DNA of 64,000 nucleotides from Chitinophaga pendula (GTDB lineage: Bacteria; Bacteroidota; Bacteroidia; Chitinophagales; Chitinophagaceae), in NCBI RefSeq assembly GCF_020386615.1, contig NZ_CP077769.1, positions 248,001 through 312,000 on the forward strand, written 5' to 3'. How positions within the stretch are numbered: the first letter of the stretch is position 1; each line of letters starts with the position of its first letter. Position numbers and translations under genes: made by a program. This document shows, piece by piece, positions 17,381 to 28,086 of this stretch. Under the pieces are notes generated by a model that saw nothing but the letters and a program-made list of their open reading frames with translations, was not told the origin of the DNA and did no database searches.

Positions 17381-20179
17381 ATGAAGGACTTCTCATTTGT
17401 CACCAATTCACATCCTGCCTTTATAGAATCTTTATATCAGGATTTTCGCAAAGATCCGCAATCAGTGGACCCTGAATGGGTAAAATTTTTCCAGGGATTT
17501 GACTTCGCAGTAGCCAACAGCAACGGAAAAGCCGCCGCCACACCAGCAGCAGGCGCCACCGCCAACACTGCGACCACCACCGCAACCCCTGCGCCCGCGG
17601 GCACATCCACTTTGCCGGTGACCAATGAGCAGCTGGTAAAAGAGCTGGGCGTTTACAGATTGATCCAGGCCTATCGCAAAAAAGGCCACCTGGTATCCAC
17701 TACCAATCCCATCCGTGAACGTAAAGACCGACATGCCAACCTCGAACTGTCTTACTTCGGACTCGACAATAACGACCTGAAAACAGAATTCTATGCCGGA
17801 CAGGTAGTCGGCCTGGGCAAAACTTCCCTGGAAAATATCGTCAACCACCTCAAACAGGTCTACGCAGGCACCGTAGGGATCGAATTCACCTACATCAACG
17901 ACGCCCGCAAAGTAGAATGGCTCCAGCAGGAAATGGAAAACGCCCTCCGACAACCCGTAAAACCCGAACAGAAAAAACGCATCCTCCAAAAACTCAACCA
18001 GGGCGTTATGTTCGAGAAATTCCTGCATACAAAATATATAGGCCAGAAACGTTTCTCCCTCGAAGGGGGCGAAACAACCATCGCCGCACTCGATGCCATC
18101 ATCAACGCCTCCGCCGACCTCGGCGTACAGGAAGTCGTTTTCGGTATGGCACACCGCGGCCGCCTAAACGTATTAGCCAACATCCTCGGCAAAACATACG
18201 AACAAATATTCAGTGAGTTCGAAGGTACCTCCACCCCCGACACCACCATGGGCAGTGGCGACGTGAAATACCACCTCGGTTTCCGCGCTCAGATCACCAC
18301 CCCGGCAGGTAAAGAAGTGAACCTCCAACTTACCCCCAACCCCTCACACCTCGAAGTAGTAGATCCCATCGTAATCGGATTCGCCAGAAGTAAAGCCGAT
18401 GTGATTTACGAAAGCGACTACGATAAAATACTGCCCATCCTCATCCACGGCGACGCCGCCGTAGCAGGCCAGGGCGTCGTATATGAAGTGGAACAAATGA
18501 GCAAACTGCGTGGCTACTACGTAGGAGGTACCATGCACTTCGTCATCAATAACCAGATCGGCTTCACCACCGACTTCGAAGATGCCCGCTCCTCCGATTA
18601 TTGTACCAGCGTTGCCGCCATCGTACAAGCGCCCGTTTTCCACGTCAACGGCGACGACGCCGAATCCGTAGTGAAAATAGCCGAAATAGCTACCCGCTAC
18701 CGCCAGGAATTCAACTCCGATATATTTATTGACATGGTGTGCTACCGTAAACATGGCCACAACGAAGGAGATGATCCTAAGTTCACCCAACCAAAACTGT
18801 ACGCCGCCATCGATAACCATCCTAACCCGAGAGAAATGTACTCCCGTCAACTCATCGCCAATGGCGACCTCGACGCAGCACTCGCTCAGGAAATGGAAAA
18901 AACATTCTGGGCCGAACTGCAGGAACGCCTCGATGAAGTAAAACAACATCCGCTGCCCTACAGCCACCAGAAACCCGAACAGTGGTGGCACTCCCTGAAA
19001 AAATCTACGCCGGAAGATTTTGTCAAATCCCCCGCCACCGCCATCACCAGAGAACAACTCGACCAGGTCTTCAAAGCCATGATGGCCATCCCCGAAAGCT
19101 TCCACCCATTACGTAAAGTGGAAAAACTCCTCCAGGATAAACAAAAACTGTTCGACGAACAAGGCCTCCTCGATTGGGCCTCCGGCGAATTACTGGCATA
19201 CGGTAGCCTCCTCCTCGAAGGAAAAGATGTTCGCCTCAGCGGACAAGACGTCAAACGTGGTACCTTCTCTCACCGTCACGCCATCCTCCGCGACGAAGAA
19301 ACCGACCAGGAATACGACCGCCTCAGCCGCATCTCCGACAACCAGGGCAAATTCAGGATCTATAACTCTCTCCTGAGCGAATTCGCCGTACTGGGATTCG
19401 AATACGGCTACTCCATCGCAACGCCTAACACACTCACCCTCTGGGAAGCACAATTCGGCGACTTCAGCAATGGCGCACAAACACTGATCGACCAGTTCAT
19501 CACCTCCGCCGAAACCAAATGGCAGAAAATGAGCGGCCTCGTCATGTTGCTCCCCCATGGCTACGAAGGACAGGGCCCAGAACACTCCAGCGCCCGCCTC
19601 GAACGCTTCCTCCAGATGTGTGCCGAATATAACATCGTTATCACTAACTGCACCACCGCCGCCAGCTTCTTCCACGCTCTACGCCGCCAGCTGGCATGGC
19701 CGTTCCGCAAACCAATGATCAACTTCTCACCAAAAGCTAACCTGCGCCACATACGTAGCTACAGCCCGGTAGACGAATTCATCAACGGATCATTCCAGGA
19801 AGTCATCGACGACCCGTACATCGAAGATGCTACCAACGTCAAAAAAGTCCTGCTGTGTAGCGGTAAAATGTACTTCGACCTGAGCGAAAAACAAATGAAA
19901 GAAAATAGGAAAGACGTAGCCGTAGTTCGTATGGAACAACTCTACCCGCTCCCCGTTACACAACTCGAAACACTGAACCAGAAATATAAAGGTGCAACAT
20001 GGTTCTGGGTACAGGAAGAACCGCTCAACATGGGCGCTGCCTCCTTCCTGCAAATGAACCTGAAACAGATCAACTACGGCGTTATCAGCCGCAACCCTAG
20101 CGCCGCAACCGCTACAGGGTACGCCAAAGTACACGCCCGCGAACAACAGGAAATCATCGAAACAGCCTTCAATATCTGA
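17381..20179 (+). CDS. sucA: 2-oxoglutarate dehydrogenase E1 component
   Basis: 932 residues, the normal length. The N-terminal segment HPAFIESLYQDFRKDP is the E1o signature that contacts E2. An Ala/Thr-rich linker spans about residues 46-76. The thiamine diphosphate region includes VFGMAHRGRLNVLANILG (about 257) and HVNGDDAESVVKIAEIA, and the C-terminal transketolase domain has LLPHGYEGQGPEHSSARLER. It decarboxylates 2-oxoglutarate in the TCA cycle. sucB follows after 144 bp. Confidence 0.97.
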   Translation: MKDFSFVTNSHPAFIESLYQDFRKDPQSVDPEWVKFFQGFDFAVANSNGKAAATPAAGATANTATTTATPAPAGTSTLPVTNEQLVKELGVYRLIQAYRKKGHLVSTTNPIRERKDRHANLELSYFGLDNNDLKTEFYAGQVVGLGKTSLENIVNHLKQVYAGTVGIEFTYINDARKVEWLQQEMENALRQPVKPEQKKRILQKLNQGVMFEKFLHTKYIGQKRFSLEGGETTIAALDAIINASADLGVQEVVFGMAHRGRLNVLANILGKTYEQIFSEFEGTSTPDTTMGSGDVKYHLGFRAQITTPAGKEVNLQLTPNPSHLEVVDPIVIGFARSKADVIYESDYDKILPILIHGDAAVAGQGVVYEVEQMSKLRGYYVGGTMHFVINNQIGFTTDFEDARSSDYCTSVAAIVQAPVFHVNGDDAESVVKIAEIATRYRQEFNSDIFIDMVCYRKHGHNEGDDPKFTQPKLYAAIDNHPNPREMYSRQLIANGDLDAALAQEMEKTFWAELQERLDEVKQHPLPYSHQKPEQWWHSLKKSTPEDFVKSPATAITREQLDQVFKAMMAIPESFHPLRKVEKLLQDKQKLFDEQGLLDWASGELLAYGSLLLEGKDVRLSGQDVKRGTFSHRHAILRDEETDQEYDRLSRISDNQGKFRIYNSLLSEFAVLGFEYGYSIATPNTLTLWEAQFGDFSNGAQTLIDQFITSAETKWQKMSGLVMLLPHGYEGQGPEHSSARLERFLQMCAEYNIVITNCTTAASFFHALRRQLAWPFRKPMINFSPKANLRHIRSYSPVDEFINGSFQEVIDDPYIEDATNVKKVLLCSGKMYFDLSEKQMKENRKDVAVVRMEQLYPLPVTQLETLNQKYKGATWFWVQEEPLNMGAASFLQMNLKQINYGVISRNPSAATATGYAKVHAREQQEIIETAFNI

Positions 20180-20323
20180 TAACAGATAATGAATTGCAAG
20201 AATGCATACATCGGCGTTTCGTAATTCCCCCTTAATATTGCATAACAGAAACATTGAAATATTTGCAGCTGATAGCGGGTACAGACAACCCGCTATCAAT
20301 TGCCCACCATCAACTGATTTAAT

Positions 20324-21898
20324 ATGGTAATCGAAATCAAAGTCCCTACGGTAGGAGAATCTATAAGCGAGGTAACAATTGCAAAGTGGTTGAAGAAAGA
20401 TGGAGATTATGTGCAGCAGGATGAGGTGATCTGCGAAATGGAGTCCGAAAAGGCTACATTCGAACTGAATGCAGAAAAAGCAGGTGTACTGAAGATAGCA
20501 GCAGCAGAAGGCGCCACCCTCAAAGTAGGCGACGTTGCTTGCACCATCGACACCGACGCAGCTGCACCAGCAGGAACACCAGCGCCGGCCGCTCCCCAGG
20601 CAGCCCCCGCACCAGCAGCAGCAGCGCCTGCACCTGCACCAGAAGCACCCGCCGCAGCGCCAGCCTCCAACAAAGGCACCATCGAAGTAAAAGTGCCTAC
20701 TGTAGGCGAGTCCATCAGCGAAGTAACCCTGATCAAATGGACCAAAAAAGATGGCGACTACGTAGAACGTGATGAGATCATCTGCGAACTCGAATCAGAA
20801 AAAGCCACCTTCGAACTCAACGCAGAAGAAGCTGGCCTGCTCAAAACCATCGCCAAAGAAGGCGATACCCTCCACATCGGAGACGTTGCCTGCACCATCG
20901 ATACCAGCGCCGCCAGACCAGCCGGCCAGGCAGCACCTGCAGCCCCTAAAGCCGCCGCTGCAACACCCGCACAACCACAAGCACAACAAACACCCGTAAC
21001 TAACATACCTAACGACGTCAAAACTACACCCGTAGCCGCCGCCGTTATCGCCGACAAACATATAGACCCCACTTCCATCAAAGGATCCGGCGCCCATGGC
21101 AAGATCCTGAAAGATGATGTGTTCTCCGCCCTCCAGAATCCAGGCGTAGCCATCGGCACAGATCTGTTCAGCCGCAACGAACGCCGCGAGAAAATGAGCA
21201 ACCTGCGTAAAACAGTTTCCCGCCGCCTCGTCGAAGCCAAAAACACCACCGCTATGCTCACCACTTTCAACGAAGTGGACATGACCAACATCATGGAAAT
21301 ACGTAGCAAATACAAAGAGGTGTTCAAAAAACAACACGAAGTGAACCTGGGCTTCATGAGCTTCTTCACCAAAGCAGCTTGCTTCGCCCTCCAGGAATTC
21401 CCTTCCGTAAACGCCTACATCGATGGCGAAGAACTGGTATTCCACGACTTCTGCGATATCTCTATCGCCGTATCAGCCCCTAAAGGCCTCGTCGTACCAG
21501 TCATCCGAAACGCAGAAAGCCTCGATATGGCCGGTATCGAAAAGAAAGTAGTAGAACTCGCTACCAAAGCCCGCGATAACAAACTGACCATGGACGAAAT
21601 GACCGGCGGTACCTTCACCATCACCAATGGTGGCGTATTCGGCTCCCTCATGAGCACCCCCATCATCAATATCCCGCAGTCAGCCATCCTCGGTATGCAC
21701 AAAATACAGGAACGCCCAATGGCCATCAACGGCCAGGTAGTGATCCGCCCCATGATGTACCTCGCACTCAGCTACGACCACCGCATCATCGACGGCCGCG
21801 AATCCGTTAGCTTCCTCGTAAGAGTAAAAGAAATGCTGGAAAATCCTGAACAACTCCTGTTCGGTAAAGACCCACTGAAAGCATTACTTAAATTGTAA
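20324..21898 (+). CDS. sucB: Dihydrolipoamide succinyltransferase (E2) with two lipoyl domains
   Basis: 524 residues. Two nearly identical lipoyl domains lie at about 1-75 and 123-197, each with the lipoyl lysine in [12 protein letters not shown]. They are separated by Ala/Pro-rich linkers. A peripheral subunit-binding domain follows ([20 protein letters not shown], about 246) and then the catalytic acyltransferase domain ending with [16 protein letters not shown] (His and Asp catalytic). Two lipoyl domains are more than the single one in many sucB products. It transfers succinyl groups to CoA. Confidence 0.96.
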   Translation: MVIEIKVPTVGESISEVTIAKWLKKDGDYVQQDEVICEMESEKATFELNAEKAGVLKIAAAEGATLKVGDVACTIDTDAAAPAGTPAPAAPQAAPAPAAAAPAPAPEAPAAAPASNKGTIEVKVPTVGESISEVTLIKWTKKDGDYVERDEIICELESEKATFELNAEEAGLLKTIAKEGDTLHIGDVACTIDTSAARPAGQAAPAAPKAAAATPAQPQAQQTPVTNIPNDVKTTPVAAAVIADKHIDPTSIKGSGAHGKILKDDVFSALQNPGVAIGTDLFSRNERREKMSNLRKTVSRRLVEAKNTTAMLTTFNEVDMTNIMEIRSKYKEVFKKQHEVNLGFMSFFTKAACFALQEFPSVNAYIDGEELVFHDFCDISIAVSAPKGLVVPVIRNAESLDMAGIEKKVVELATKARDNKLTMDEMTGGTFTITNGGVFGSLMSTPIINIPQSAILGMHKIQERPMAINGQVVIRPMMYLALSYDHRIIDGRESVSFLVRVKEMLENPEQLLFGKDPLKALLKL

Positions 21899-21918
21899 TC
21901 ACAACCTGATCATAACAA

Positions 21919-21957
21919 CAAGGGCGGCCCGTCACAAGGCCGCCCTTGCCTATTTTT
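21919..21957 (+). terminator. Terminator after sucB
   Basis: An 11-bp stem (CAAGGGCGGCC with GGCCGCCCTTG) with an 8-nt loop is followed by CCTATTTTT, 20 bp past the sucB stop. Confidence 0.88.
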
Positions 21958-22084
21958 AATACCTCCCGTAACCAATCACATCCGCCTCCGGATGAGCATA
22001 ACTCGTATAGGCGTAACTATAAGTCGTAGCACCCGAACAGCCAGCAACAACTTGAATTACTGGTAGTAGCAGGGTAAGAAGCAA
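21956..22084 (-). CDS. Possible 42-residue lipoprotein with TTG start
   Basis: A short minus-strand frame opens with TTG directly after an in-frame TAA and encodes a hydrophobic segment (LLTLLLPVIQVVAGC) with a good lipobox VAGC (Cys16), then a Tyr-rich tail, SGATTYSYAYTSYAHPEADV. The lipobox and tail look like small Bacteroidota lipoproteins. Against it: no ATG, no basic residues before the hydrophobic segment, and only 42 residues. It may be a real gene, or a decayed remnant that lost its start. Confidence 0.35.
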   Translation of the reverse strand: MLLTLLLPVIQVVAGCSGATTYSYAYTSYAHPEADVIGYGRY

Positions 22085-22115
22085 TTAAAGATGCCAATAA
22101 TTTTATCTTTGCAAA

Positions 22116-23288
22116 ATGACCCGCTGGGAAAATTATTTAACCACTGCAGAAAAGATCATAGATACCTTCGATGGTACACAGCCTTTACATCACTTCCTGA
22201 AGGCTTTTTTTAAACAACATCCCCACATGGGAAGCAGAGACCGCCGCTGGGTATCCCAACTCGTATATGCCTTCTACCGGCTCGGACAGCTGTGGAAAAA
22301 TGCAATGCCCGTCAAAGAACGGATCTTCCTGGCACTGTTCCTCTGCGATCAGCAACCCAATGAATTGCTGACCTTCTTCCGCCCCAATCTGGCTACAGAC
22401 ATCTCCCGCCCGCTCACTGAGAAATGGTCGCTTTATAGCAACAAGGGTTCAACACCAGCCCTCGAAGACATATTCCCCTTTACCGGCGAACTGTCCCCGG
22501 GCGTAGACCCCGCCGCATTCACCGCTTCCTTTCTGTCCCAACCACAACTGTTCATTCGCACTCGCAACAATAAACAACAGGCTATCATCAACCTGCTCCT
22601 GCAGGCAGGTATCAACCATCAGGAGATTGGCAACGATGTACTCTCATTACCCAACAGCACTAAAATAGATACCATCATCACCAACAAAAGTTGGTACGAG
22701 ATCCAGGATGCCTCCTCCCGGCAAACAGGACAACTACTGCATCCTAAAGCAGGAGAACGCTGGTGGGATTGCTGCGCTGCCAGTGGTGGAAAATCCCTGT
22801 TACTGCTCGATAAGGAACCTCGCATACGACTAACGGTCAGCGATATCCGCAAAAGCATCCTGCATAACCTCGAACAACGATTCCGCGATGCTGGCGTCAA
22901 ACAGTACGAGAGTAAAATACTGGACCTGTCCGTCCCACTGCCGCCGGCTACCTTCTCCGGTCAATCATTCGATCACATCCTCCTGGATGCCCCCTGCTCC
23001 GGTGCCGGCACCTGGGCCCGCACACCGGAAAATCTGTACTTCTTCCACCGCGATAAGATCAACGCCTTCCGCCAACTACAACAGCGTATAGCAATTAACG
23101 TAATACCATTCCTCAAACAGGGCGGCACGCTCACATACATCACCTGCTCCGTATTCAGGGAAGAAAACGAAGCCGTTATTCAATATTTGCTGGATAATAC
23201 ATCGTTAGAAAAAGAAACAGGCGGGATCATCACCGGCTACACACGAGGCGCCGATAGCATGTTCGCAGTACAACTCCGCAAAGCATAA
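22116..23288 (+). CDS. RsmB/NOP-family RNA (cytosine-C5) methyltransferase
   Basis: 390 residues. SAM-binding motif DCCAASGGKSLLLLD (about 212), the catalytic Cys motif LLDAPCSGAGTWARTPE (about 291), and the second Cys in TYITCSVFREENEAVI (about 345) define the family. It methylates cytosine at C5 in rRNA or possibly tRNA; the exact target cannot be told. Its stop codon abuts that of the subtilase gene on the other strand (23288/23289). Confidence 0.92.
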   Translation: MTRWENYLTTAEKIIDTFDGTQPLHHFLKAFFKQHPHMGSRDRRWVSQLVYAFYRLGQLWKNAMPVKERIFLALFLCDQQPNELLTFFRPNLATDISRPLTEKWSLYSNKGSTPALEDIFPFTGELSPGVDPAAFTASFLSQPQLFIRTRNNKQQAIINLLLQAGINHQEIGNDVLSLPNSTKIDTIITNKSWYEIQDASSRQTGQLLHPKAGERWWDCCAASGGKSLLLLDKEPRIRLTVSDIRKSILHNLEQRFRDAGVKQYESKILDLSVPLPPATFSGQSFDHILLDAPCSGAGTWARTPENLYFFHRDKINAFRQLQQRIAINVIPFLKQGGTLTYITCSVFREENEAVIQYLLDNTSLEKETGGIITGYTRGADSMFAVQLRKA

Positions 23289-24962
23289 CTACATCTTCAG
23301 CACCTTAATAGCCGTACGCTCACCACCCTGGATAGCTTGTAGATAATAGACACCGGCAGGTAGACCGGACAAGCCCTTGTCCCAGTTGAAATAACCGTAA
23401 ATCACTTCGCTGGCAGGAATAGTTCCGCTACGTACCAGCTTACCGCCCGCATCCGCTAGCTGCAATTGTAGCGGGAGAGAAGAACTGGACTTATAATAGA
23501 TGTTCAGCCGGTTGGTAAATGGGTTAGGGAACGCCTTCAGCAGCTTATCCCCCAGGCTGTTACGGATCGCGATCGTATCCGACAACTCCTGCTGTAATAA
23601 CAGGTCGTAAGCAATACGGAAATTAGGTACACCATAACCGGTACGGTTATCCGGATGCGTATAATGGCTGCTGCTGCGTTTGATCACATCCATGATCTCC
23701 CGGTTACTGCGCTTGGGAAAAGCCTGCCATAGACAGGCCGCCAGCCCCGCAATAACAGGACATGCATAAGAAGTCCCATCCCCGCTAAGCAAACGCCCCT
23801 CCGGATTCACATACTGCGTATTCACCCCCAATGCAGCCACGTCCGGCTTGATCCTGCCGTCAGCCGTAGGACCATAACTACTGAACGCCGCTACCTGCCC
23901 GCTTTCATTTACCGCTGCTACCGCCAGCACACTGTCCACATCAGCAGGAGAGAGCAGGTATTTCCAGGAAGAGAACCCTTCGTTACCCGCACAGTTCACA
24001 ACCAATATACCCTTGCGGGCCGCCCATGCCGCGCCTCGCGCTATCGTAGTACTCCGGCCATCCAATTGCGAATAAGTATGATTGAAAACAGAATCGTCAA
24101 ACTCTGTATAACCCACCGAAGAGGATAACACATCCACACCAATACTATCCGACAGCTCCGCCGCCGCTACCCAGTTATATTCCTCTATAGGCGACTCCGT
24201 AGCCGTCTCCTCCGTACGTAATAACACATAACTCGCATCCGGCGCACTGCCGATCATCTCACCTGGCAAATAAGCTGCCAGTATCGACAACACATGCGCA
24301 CCATGACTGCCATATCCATACACTTCCCCACTGCCGTCGCTGAAATTGCGCGTAGCAAGGATATTACGCCTGCCGTTCAGATAGGTAAAAGCCCTGTTCT
24401 TGTCCACTCCCGGAAAACCAGCATCCAACACAGCAATCACCATACCCTCACCTTTCCACCCCTTCTCATGCAAAAACACTCCTTCATTCAGATGTAACTG
24501 CATAAAGCCCCCGCCGTACTCTCCTGCATTCGCCCCCGCCTGCCGCTCATTACGCCCCACACGGGGCGTTTCCCGCTGTTCACTCGCCTGCCTGCTTTCA
24601 GCAGTAGCGCCGCTCACAAAAGGAAATTGCGAAATACGTTGAATAGCCGCCGCATCCTCCGTCGCAATGATCGCCTGGTTGAACCACCGAAGCGTATACA
24701 ATACCTGCACTTCACCGGCCTTACGTAAACTGTCCACATATGCCGGCGATACCGGCAGGTCACTGCTGTCCACAGCAATCTGCTGATGCTGTCTTCTCAT
24801 CAGCGCCTTCGCAGATAAATACCGTTGCGGATCTGAAAGTGTATAAGGAGACCCCTTTTTGTCACGGAACGTCACAACATAACGTTTCACTTGCGCACAC
24901 AGGGCCAGCGGAAAAAGTAAAAGTATTAACAGGATAATACGGGATTGAACAAATATGTACAT
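23289..24962 (-). CDS. T9SS-exported S8 (subtilisin-like) serine protease
   Basis: 557 residues from the ATG at 24962; an upstream in-frame ATG at 24989 would add nine residues before the signal peptide (ILLILLLFPLALCAQ). The catalytic triad is Asp in VIAVLDAGFPGVD, His in GYGSHGAHVLSI and Ser in GDGTSYACPVIAGL. The C-terminal 80 residues form a type IX secretion sorting domain beginning FPNPFTNRLNIYY and ending GGERTAIKVLKM. It is likely exported to the surface or medium. No partner genes. Confidence 0.92.
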   Translation of the reverse strand: MYIFVQSRIILLILLLFPLALCAQVKRYVVTFRDKKGSPYTLSDPQRYLSAKALMRRQHQQIAVDSSDLPVSPAYVDSLRKAGEVQVLYTLRWFNQAIIATEDAAAIQRISQFPFVSGATAESRQASEQRETPRVGRNERQAGANAGEYGGGFMQLHLNEGVFLHEKGWKGEGMVIAVLDAGFPGVDKNRAFTYLNGRRNILATRNFSDGSGEVYGYGSHGAHVLSILAAYLPGEMIGSAPDASYVLLRTEETATESPIEEYNWVAAAELSDSIGVDVLSSSVGYTEFDDSVFNHTYSQLDGRSTTIARGAAWAARKGILVVNCAGNEGFSSWKYLLSPADVDSVLAVAAVNESGQVAAFSSYGPTADGRIKPDVAALGVNTQYVNPEGRLLSGDGTSYACPVIAGLAACLWQAFPKRSNREIMDVIKRSSSHYTHPDNRTGYGVPNFRIAYDLLLQQELSDTIAIRNSLGDKLLKAFPNPFTNRLNIYYKSSSSLPLQLQLADAGGKLVRSGTIPASEVIYGYFNWDKGLSGLPAGVYYLQAIQGGERTAIKVLKM

Positions 24963-25070
24963 ACGGAACGATTCTCTACGAATGTACAAAAAGTTATATA
25001 TAGTGCCCGCCTACTGCAGCGACAGCGCAGACTAAAACCATGATTTAATACAGCGCCCACGGCCTACCAC

Positions 25071-25102
25071 AAAAAAGGGCCGCCTCAACAAAGAGACAGC
25101 CC
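25071..25102 (-). terminator. Terminator of mnmA
   Basis: On the minus strand GGGCTGTCTC pairs with GAGGCGGCCC (two G-U pairs) around a 6-nt loop and is followed by six T. Confidence 0.7.
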
Positions 25103-25126
25103 CTGACAATATCCTCAGGAATAAAT

Positions 25127-26233
25127 TTATCCCGCTATATTACTACGTTGTATAATACCTCCGGCAACGACATCGTCCCCTTCGTAGAATACCGCCGACT
25201 GGCCAGGAGCAATACCCTTCACCTGCTCGTAAAAACGAACCTTTACCTGCCCGTTTTCATTATACAGGTTGCTGAGCGCCCCCTTGTCCTTATACCGGAT
25301 CTTCGTCAACGATTCCATCCCCTCCGGAATATGATCATACTTGATCAGGTTAATACCACTTACCAACATCTCATCCCGCTGCAGATCAGCCTCATCCCCA
25401 AGCACAACCGTATTGGTCTCAGGAATGATCTCCGTTACATACACAGGTCGCCCGAGCGCAATATCAAGTCCTTTACGCTGACCAATCGTATAAAAAGGAT
25501 ACCCTTTATGTTTTCCCAGCACAGTGCCGTCCTTCAACGTAAAATTACCGTCCTTTACCTGCTCTTCCAGCCCGTCTACCTTCCGCTTTAAAAAGCCCCG
25601 GTAGTCATTATCCGGTACAAAACAGATCTCATAGCTCTCCGCCTTCTTAGCCAGCTCCGGATAACCAAAATCAAAAGCCATCTGCCGGATCTCCGTCTTA
25701 CGATACTGACCTAATGGCAACAAAGTACGCTGCAGCACATCCTGCTGCAATCCCCACAGCACATAACTCTGGTCCTTCAGCTCGTCAACACCCTTACTGA
25801 TCACATGACGGCCACTTTCCAATGCACGCACCTGACCGTAATGTCCCGTAGCAATAAACGCACAGTCCATCGCATCCGCACGCTTCATCAACGCCCGCCA
25901 TTTAATATGCGTATTACACAACACACAGGGATTAGGCGTACGACCCGCTATATATTCCTCCACAAAATTGTTGATCACAAAATCACCAAACTCATCCCGT
26001 ATATCCAGGATAAAATGCGGAAATCCGTGGTGTACGGCCGCTGCACGGGCGTCATTGAAAGAGTCCAGGTTGCAGCAGCCGGTCTCCTTCTTACTGGCCC
26101 CGGCAGATGCATAATCCCAGGTCTTCATGGTGATGCCCACCACTTCGTAACCTTGCTCATGAAGCATCAGCGCCGTAACCGTACTATCTATGCCGCCGCT
26201 CATCGCAACCAGCACCTTACCGTGTCTGCTCAT
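25127..26233 (-). CDS. mnmA: tRNA-specific 2-thiouridylase MnmA
   Basis: 368 residues from the ATG at 26233; a longer frame to 26281 adds 16 residues before the conserved start KVLVAMSGGIDS. The PP-loop SGGIDSTVTALML, the first catalytic Cys in NPCVLCNTHIKW and the second in ESYEICFVPDND are all present. It puts sulfur on the wobble uridine of Lys, Glu and Gln tRNAs. Single gene. Confidence 0.96.
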   Translation of the reverse strand: MSRHGKVLVAMSGGIDSTVTALMLHEQGYEVVGITMKTWDYASAGASKKETGCCNLDSFNDARAAAVHHGFPHFILDIRDEFGDFVINNFVEEYIAGRTPNPCVLCNTHIKWRALMKRADAMDCAFIATGHYGQVRALESGRHVISKGVDELKDQSYVLWGLQQDVLQRTLLPLGQYRKTEIRQMAFDFGYPELAKKAESYEICFVPDNDYRGFLKRKVDGLEEQVKDGNFTLKDGTVLGKHKGYPFYTIGQRKGLDIALGRPVYVTEIIPETNTVVLGDEADLQRDEMLVSGINLIKYDHIPEGMESLTKIRYKDKGALSNLYNENGQVKVRFYEQVKGIAPGQSAVFYEGDDVVAGGIIQRSNIAG

Positions 26234-26511
26234 CTTATTATGAATTAAAGGAGCAAAATTACTGAATTTACTGCCAAGCACATACCCCGGGTTATCAATC
26301 CTGACTATATCCCCATAGTTTACAGCTATAGTATAACAAAACTTGCTAAAATGACCGTTCCTAATAAAGTGTTCCCCCTGTTGAAATTTTTCCAGCAGGA
26401 AAGCTGCCGTTTTAATGGTTTTTATAAATAATTTGCATTAGAAGTGTAAAATGTTAAAAGTGGGTCATATATTTATTGGCTAAAGGCCCATTTTACTCTA
26501 AATTTATTAGC

Positions 26512-28035
26512 ATGTTACCAATGTTAAATAAAGACTATATCACGAGCCACCCGCAAACCGGTATCAGCGCCGATACCTTCCAACTTCCCGAACGTATCCT
26601 CCAGTTCGGAACCGGCGTCCTATTGCGCGGATTGGTAGACTACCTCGTCGATAAAGCCAATAAACAACAAATATTTAATGGCCGCATCGTTATCATCAAA
26701 TCCACCGATGGCGATACCAAAGACTTCTCCGGCCAGGATAACCTCTTCACCACCCACATCAAAGGCGTCGCCCAGGGAGAACTGGTGAATAAGGTCCTTA
26801 TTAACACTGCAATTAGCCGTGTTTTGCAATCGAATGCAGAATGGCAGGAGGTGCTCAAAACCGCACAGCAGCCCACTTTACAAACTATCATCTCCAACAC
26901 CACCGAAGTAGGTATACAGTATGTCGAAGAAGATATCACAAGTGGCGTACCAACCTCATTCCCGGGCAAACTATTGGCCATCCTCTGGACTCGCTTCCAG
27001 ACATTCCAGGGCAGATCAAATACCGGGTTCGTCATCGTACCCACAGAACTGGTCGTAAACAATGGCGACCTCCTCTTCGAGATCGTCCTCAAATTGGCGG
27101 CCTTCAATAAACTACCCGAAACATTCGTCTCCTGGATCACAAAAGATAACCACTTCTGCAACTCCCTCGTCGATCGCATCGTCCCGGGTAAACCCAAAGA
27201 CCTCGATCAGCTCCAGCAGGATGCAGGATACAAGGACCAACTTTGGATAGAGGTAGAACCATTCCTGCTATGGGCCATCCAGGGTAATGAACATATCCGC
27301 GAAATCATGAGCTTCCACCAGGCCGACGAACGAATGCTCATCACCCCGGATATAACCCCCTACAGAGAACAAAAACTGCGTATACTCAACGGCAGCCATA
27401 CCATCGCCGTACCACTGGCATACCTCAGCGGCCTTAATACCGTATACGAATGCCTGGAAGATCCCTTCATGAAACGATTCTTCCATACCGTCGTACTGCA
27501 GGAAATATTGCCGACCATCCGCGAAATATGCCCCCAGGCAAATACCTTCGCCCAAGATGTACTGGACCGGTTCGCCAACCCCTACATCGCCCACAAACTC
27601 ATCAGCATCACCTTCCAGGAAAGCGCTAAAATGAACGCCCGGAACGTACGCACACTGGTTCGCTACTACGAACAACACCAGCTGCTGCCTCCCATGATGT
27701 GCCTGGGATTCGCCGCCATGCTCCTGTTCCTTAAACCGGTAAAACAAGAAAGTGGCCAGTATTTCGGATTACGCGAGGCGGGCGAATATCTCATCACAGA
27801 CGACAACGTGGCCATCTTCGCTGCCTACTGGCAACATGCCGCCGAAGCAAACTATAACGATACCGCCATCAATACCCTCGTACAGGAAGTCTGCACCAAC
27901 ATCCAGCTATGGGAAACCAATCTTGCCACACTGCCTGGCTTCACAGACCTGGTCGCCACACACCTGCAAGGCATGATACGCGAAGGCGCTATGAAGTATG
28001 CACAACAGATAAGCATAGCAACACCTCAGCTATAA
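26512..28035 (+). CDS. uxaB: Tagaturonate reductase (altronate oxidoreductase)
   Basis: 507 residues from the ATG at 26512 (a second ATG is at 26521; a TTG at 26476 is unlikely). The N-terminal NAD-binding segment is ILQFGTGVLLRGLVDYLVDKAN, and the mannitol-dehydrogenase-like C-terminal domain includes LRILNGSHTIAVPLAYLSG and AHKLISITFQESAKMNARNV. It reduces D-tagaturonate to D-altronate in galacturonate catabolism. It opens the uxaB-uxaC-kdgK-kdgA operon, with a 51-bp gap to uxaC. Confidence 0.94.
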   Translation: MLPMLNKDYITSHPQTGISADTFQLPERILQFGTGVLLRGLVDYLVDKANKQQIFNGRIVIIKSTDGDTKDFSGQDNLFTTHIKGVAQGELVNKVLINTAISRVLQSNAEWQEVLKTAQQPTLQTIISNTTEVGIQYVEEDITSGVPTSFPGKLLAILWTRFQTFQGRSNTGFVIVPTELVVNNGDLLFEIVLKLAAFNKLPETFVSWITKDNHFCNSLVDRIVPGKPKDLDQLQQDAGYKDQLWIEVEPFLLWAIQGNEHIREIMSFHQADERMLITPDITPYREQKLRILNGSHTIAVPLAYLSGLNTVYECLEDPFMKRFFHTVVLQEILPTIREICPQANTFAQDVLDRFANPYIAHKLISITFQESAKMNARNVRTLVRYYEQHQLLPPMMCLGFAAMLLFLKPVKQESGQYFGLREAGEYLITDDNVAIFAAYWQHAAEANYNDTAINTLVQEVCTNIQLWETNLATLPGFTDLVATHLQGMIREGAMKYAQQISIATPQL

Positions 28036-28086
28036 AAGGAATATTATCACATCATCGTAATGCTGCTTTAGTAATAACCACGATTT

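Noticed and set aside
26476-26511. TTG start upstream of uxaB
   Set aside because: The ATG at 26512 fits the family start; the extension has no conserved residues.
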